From an uncultured Acidobacteriota bacterium (GTDB lineage: Bacteria; Acidobacteriota; Blastocatellia; RBC074): DNA of 12,453 nucleotides. Below the pieces are notes generated by a model. The model was not told the DNA's origin. It saw nothing but the letters and a program-made list of their open reading frames with translations, and made no database searches. The DNA lies in contig CALBSU010000771.1 in the NCBI GenBank assembly GCA_937967285.1, positions 1-12,453 of the forward strand, read 5' to 3'. The position numbers and the translations under genes are program-made. Below are positions 10,901 to 12,453 of this stretch, in pieces; positions within the stretch are counted from its first letter, which is position 1, and every line of letters starts with the position of its first letter.

Positions 10901-10927
10901 GATGCCCCGACCGGCTCGTTCAAATAA
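7925..10927 (+). CDS. Transmembrane Ser/Thr protein kinase with large TPR sensor domain
   Basis: A Hanks-type (PknB-like) kinase of 1000 residues. Kinase domain, about 10-282: P-loop GEGGMGEVY (17-25), VAIK with Lys39, Glu57 in the C helix, HRDIKPSN (130-137), DFGLA (150-154), and activation/P+1 segment GTPGYLSPEQ (184-193). All catalytic residues are present and it is an RD kinase. After a juxtamembrane linker, one membrane helix at about 324-345 is preceded by QSRK, predicting the kinase inside and the C-terminus outside. Residues about 355-985 are a solenoid of a dozen or more TPR-like helix pairs, e.g. AEALIELDATESAKDELL and GNYPLALKHLEEAFSIYKSL. The ATG at 7925 gives a normal kinase N-terminus. 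Only a weak CAGGG precedes it, so translation may depend on the upstream gene. The ligand and substrates are unknown. Confidence 0.95.
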   Translation: MIIGQTISHYEILERLGEGGMGEVYLARDTRLGRRVAIKSPTWRSSDGESRARFLREARMISELNHPNIATLYDYGEVEGDRPFLVMEWIQGRPLSELIGKGDLTVLRIVEIGIEVAKALNEAHQHNVVHRDIKPSNIMVDVKGKVKVLDFGLAKHVVQESPVTTGSEDKTAVPVHSRRGIVIGTPGYLSPEQARGQDVDGRSDLFSLGAVLYEAITSKMPFPGASALESAASVLHLEPKRPSRINPNIPGPLEGIIVRLLAKDAGKRYQTAQELIDDLLRVKDSMQEEVLHTRVMPVTESSPALHSRTLSFIIKEFNQSRKSVMFMAAGIVVALLAVFIVLKLLQPSVYEPKPEAVKWLETGSAALRDGAYYQASKAFERAIEIDDRYALSHARMAEALIELDATESAKDELLRVSGLDRSSVSELDQLYLDAITASITNNFPRSIELYRRILNETPDPEKARVLVDLGRACEKNEDTAQAIESYAEATRRDPNYAAAFLHLGILYGRQRELTSGLDAIDKAERLYQASGNVEGRAEAVFQRGALLNQVNKLSEARDQLQRAILLSQAGENKTQEIKSLLQLSSLSVDLGQSDKATAYARDAIELARRNGMENLSTRGLIDLGGTFLSLSNFEEAEKYLKQALELARMRKALRNEAYARFTLASLYDKKYSLDQALENLSAATAFYRQGGYQNEMFQCLSLQARINRKKGEYETALKAGQELLEIAQKRNAPNQKARANTEIGNILAATGNYPLALKHLEEAFSIYKSLGVVSSSAYNLLNRGAALIQIGRFDEASRLLGEVAAIAPSGGFPELIIFNDLAQADLALAGEKFSEAERIARDVLKRTKDQNQIYNARRILGLAQALSGSQAAARDTAAQAVEIARSLQDPGILAQSRLTQAEVLMRAGDLPGALSAALEARSFYSRINRHISEWNALRIAAIVSNRTGETERARDYSRQAAESLARMEKQWGPENFVAWTNRPDTRSMRKQLDAPTGSFK

Positions 10928-10953
10928 TCAAACATCAAACAGGAGCTCAAAAA

Positions 10954-11271
10954 ATGCGCAAACTTCGTCTCATGGCCGTCGCCATCGGTGTCGCACTCAC
11001 CCTCTCGGCCACCGCCTTTTCAATCTCGACCCGGTCCTCCGCGCCTCAGGCCGACGAACCGATCAGGGTCAAGGGAGGTTCTCTGACCATCGAATGCCCC
11101 GGTAATCAGGACTGTTTCGGTTCAGCCTCCAACGGCCGGTACAGCCACCGGAACGGCAGCGGCAAGATCGGCAGAATCGTAATCAAAAACACCCGCGGGG
11201 AAGTCGTGGCTGACATCGACGACCAGAACGCGCTCGGCCCGCGCCCTGAAATCGAAATCTACTACAAATAG
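10954..11271 (+). CDS. Small secreted protein of unknown function
   Basis: 105 residues, family not recognised. The N-terminus (MRKLRLMAVAIGVALTLSAT) is a clear signal peptide, with likely cleavage near Ala21 or after Ala33. The mature part is about 70-80 residues, with two Cys six apart (C48, C54) in a CPGNQDCFG-type loop that could form a disulfide. The rest looks beta-rich (KIGRIVIKN, GEVVADID, EIEIYY). AGGAG at 10941-10945 lies 8 bases before the ATG, so initiation is strong. It starts 26 bases after the kinase stop and precedes a strong hairpin, so it is probably the last gene of the transcript. Its position makes a ligand or accessory role for the kinase TPR domain conceivable, without direct evidence. 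Confidence 0.82.
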   Translation: MRKLRLMAVAIGVALTLSATAFSISTRSSAPQADEPIRVKGGSLTIECPGNQDCFGSASNGRYSHRNGSGKIGRIVIKNTRGEVVADIDDQNALGPRPEIEIYYK

Positions 11272-11284
11272 GAACCATCTCCCC

Positions 11285-11316
11285 CCTGAGTCCGCGCGGG
11301 CCGCCGCGGACTCAGG
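11285..11316. terminator. Strong hairpin between convergent genes, probable shared terminator
   Basis: Arms CCTGAGTCCGCG (11285-11296) and its exact complement (11305-11316) form a 12-bp GC-rich stem with an 8-base loop. It lies 13 bases after the secreted-protein stop and overlaps the stop codon of the convergent cupin gene. No T-run follows on either strand, so intrinsic termination is likely imperfect or Rho-assisted. Confidence 0.7.
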
Positions 11317-12163
11317 CGGATCGACCTGTTCCGGGAAAGGCGCTCAACGGCCGTTCGGCAAATCTTGCGCTGGCCTCCTCATAGCCCAGTTCCGGCGCAG
11401 CTATCAGGTCTCCATCGCGATCACTGACCGTCGGATCGAGGTAGTACCGTCCCACTTCGCGCCCTCCCTTCGGATCGAATGTCTTCTCGATACCGCCGTT
11501 GATGTTGTAATTGAGTACGATCGCCGGTTCAGACTCGGCCCCGAACCAGTGGACGTTATTGTGAAATTCCGTCGTCCTCAGGCTCTCTCCCGGTTCGAGC
11601 ACCCCGTCTGAGACCGGACGCAACGCCAGCCTGTCCGGCGCCAGACGCTTCACTCGTTCGTACTGACGCTGCCTGACCTCCCCCCTCACCGCGCACTGAA
11701 TCGAAATGACCTCATGATGAGAATGCGGCGCATGCGCCGTTCCAGGCGGAATGTAGAAGAGCAGAATGCTCCTCTTCCTCCACGGACTGATGTCATGATT
11801 ACGATAAAGTATGTAGTTCCTGCCGTCGTCCAGCCACTCGTTGAACTCGGCCGCGAGATCGATTTCATGGAGCAGCCTGTGAATCTCTCCCGTGAAGTCC
11901 TCCGGTCCGATCTCGCCGCGATCCAGCCTGCCCAGCGAATTGTCGATCCGCCCGATCAGCGGCCCGCTGTATAGATCCGGCTCCAGTCCCAACCGTCGCA
12001 GAATCCGCGGCACAGCAAACGGCGACGCGATTGCTCCGAGCCCAGCTATCATCGACAAAAGTATGAACATGCGCCTCCGCGGCGATCTCAGCGCAAGGTC
12101 GTTCCCCGCCGTTGATTCATCATCTTCCGGTTCCACCGCGCCGTATCCCAGGTCTCTCTTCAT
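11312..12163 (-). CDS. Cupin-domain protein with N-terminal Tat-like or membrane-anchor segment
   Basis: 283 residues. After a charged N-terminus comes RRRMFILLSM (29-38) and a hydrophobic stretch to about residue 51. The Arg-Arg-Met-Phe fits a twin-arginine export signal or an N-terminal membrane anchor. A double-stranded beta-helix cupin core lies at about 130-225. Motif 1 reads G141, five residues, then His147, His149 and Glu151 (PHSHHE), with a following Gly161. Motif 2 includes PGE (191-193), His201 and His205 in HNNVHWF. These His/Glu residues would bind one divalent metal. Spacing is close to thiol-dioxygenase-like cupins but does not name an enzyme. AAGGGA lies about 8 bases before the ATG. 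The stop overlaps the shared hairpin terminator. Function unknown: an oxygenase, isomerase or sugar/ligand-binding cupin are all possible. Confidence 0.78.
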   Translation of the reverse strand: MKRDLGYGAVEPEDDESTAGNDLALRSPRRRMFILLSMIAGLGAIASPFAVPRILRRLGLEPDLYSGPLIGRIDNSLGRLDRGEIGPEDFTGEIHRLLHEIDLAAEFNEWLDDGRNYILYRNHDISPWRKRSILLFYIPPGTAHAPHSHHEVISIQCAVRGEVRQRQYERVKRLAPDRLALRPVSDGVLEPGESLRTTEFHNNVHWFGAESEPAIVLNYNINGGIEKTFDPKGGREVGRYYLDPTVSDRDGDLIAAPELGYEEASARFAERPLSAFPGTGRSA

Positions 12164-12222
12164 GATGGATTCCCTTTTACTTATTTCTCATCGGGTTGCT
12201 CAACCATCCGCAGACTTTTCAT

Positions 12223-12250
12223 ATTTTATCCAATCATCCGCTATTGCCAT
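12223..12250 (-). promoter_or_regulatory. Candidate promoter for the cupin gene
   Basis: On the minus strand, ATGGCA (plus-strand 12245-12250, 4/6 to TTGACA) and TAAAAT (12223-12228, 5/6 to TATAAT) are spaced 16 bases apart. The leader would be about 50 bases. CATCC boxes lie in the spacer and just downstream. Confidence 0.4.
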
Positions 12251-12420
12251 ACCAATTTAATTTTCGATACGGCTCACCTGCCCTCGGCAACCATCCTCTT
12301 CGCTCTACTTTTTTTCACTTTCATCGCCAATTTTCTGCAACCGGATGCTTCTCCATCCGCGTAATCATTACTGTTCGCCGGAGCGGACTCCTCCGCTCTC
12401 CGCCCAACGGACAGAGAATA

Positions 12421-12434
12421 TGACCGACCGGTCA
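12421..12434. promoter_or_regulatory. Palindrome resembling a TetR-family operator
   Basis: TGACCG and CGGTCA flank a two-base centre (TGACCGACCGGTCA). This is the form of many TetR/AcrR-type operators, which usually lie just upstream of the regulator or the efflux/metabolic genes it controls. Any such gene would lie beyond base 12453. Confidence 0.5.
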
Positions 12435-12453
12435 GCTAATTTAGTGCGTGTGG

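Larger units (their letters stand above)
12164..12453. other. AT-richer non-coding region upstream of the cupin gene
   Basis: The 290 bases to the window edge show no credible gene. They hold the cupin ribosome binding site, a candidate promoter, several CATCC boxes, a small hairpin (GAGCGGA, loop CTCC, TCCGCTC at 12381-12398) and a TetR-type palindrome at the edge. One open frame covers 12196-12423 on the plus strand, but it has no ribosome binding site or family resemblance. Confidence 0.55.

Noticed and set aside
12196..12423. A 75-codon plus-strand frame in the terminal non-coding stretch
   Set aside because: No ribosome binding site, no family resemblance, and it spans promoter elements and a hairpin.

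Overview
The window is a GC-rich bacterial chromosome segment, dense with genes on both strands. No rRNA, tRNA, CRISPR array, transposase or phage structural gene was found. The mix of a kinase-membrane-TPR receptor, a secreted M28 peptidase, a secreted neutral-ceramidase-family protein and short structured intergenic repeats resembles Acidobacteriota (perhaps Blastocatellia-like). That placement is inference from gene content, not from a marker gene.

Layout. (1) 1-1190, minus strand: trxA followed by trxB (cut by the window edge) form a thioredoxin operon, read from an extended -10 promoter that sits inside a dyad-rich stretch. (2) 1281-2738, minus: glycogen synthase glgA, with a candidate TTGACA promoter. 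(3) 2848-2947: a long imperfect hairpin of tandem heptamers between divergent glgA and the next gene. (4) 2963-4564, plus: secreted zinc M28 peptidase. (5) 4569-4649: a perfect 29-bp inverted repeat between convergent genes. It also encodes an extra C-terminal tail on the ThiS-like protein at 4595-4861. (6) 4858-6591, minus: secreted ceramidase-family protein, translationally coupled to thiS. (7) 6609-6677: a second heptamer hairpin with a different but related unit. (8) 6893-11271, plus: a tight cluster of a 70-residue acidic protein, a peptidoglycan-binding GH19 lysozyme/chitinase-like enzyme, a 1000-residue Ser/Thr kinase with a predicted periplasmic TPR domain, and a small secreted protein. 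The cluster ends at a strong hairpin terminator. (9) 11312-12163, minus: a Tat/membrane-anchored cupin. (10) 12164-12453: an AT-richer non-coding tail with repeated CATCC boxes, a small hairpin and a TetR-type operator at the very edge.

How the genes fit together. The trx pair handles thiol redox balance and glgA handles storage glycogen. The peptidase, ceramidase-like protein and cupin look like exported functions. The 6893-11271 cluster suggests envelope or peptidoglycan sensing: a wall-active enzyme, a transmembrane kinase with a large extracytoplasmic TPR sensor, and a small secreted protein next to it. That link is inference.

The most unusual observation is the ThiS-like protein. Its essential C-terminal Gly-Gly is buried under an 18-residue tail that is read out of the palindromic repeat. 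The two heptamer hairpins, which share a degenerate unit, are the second.
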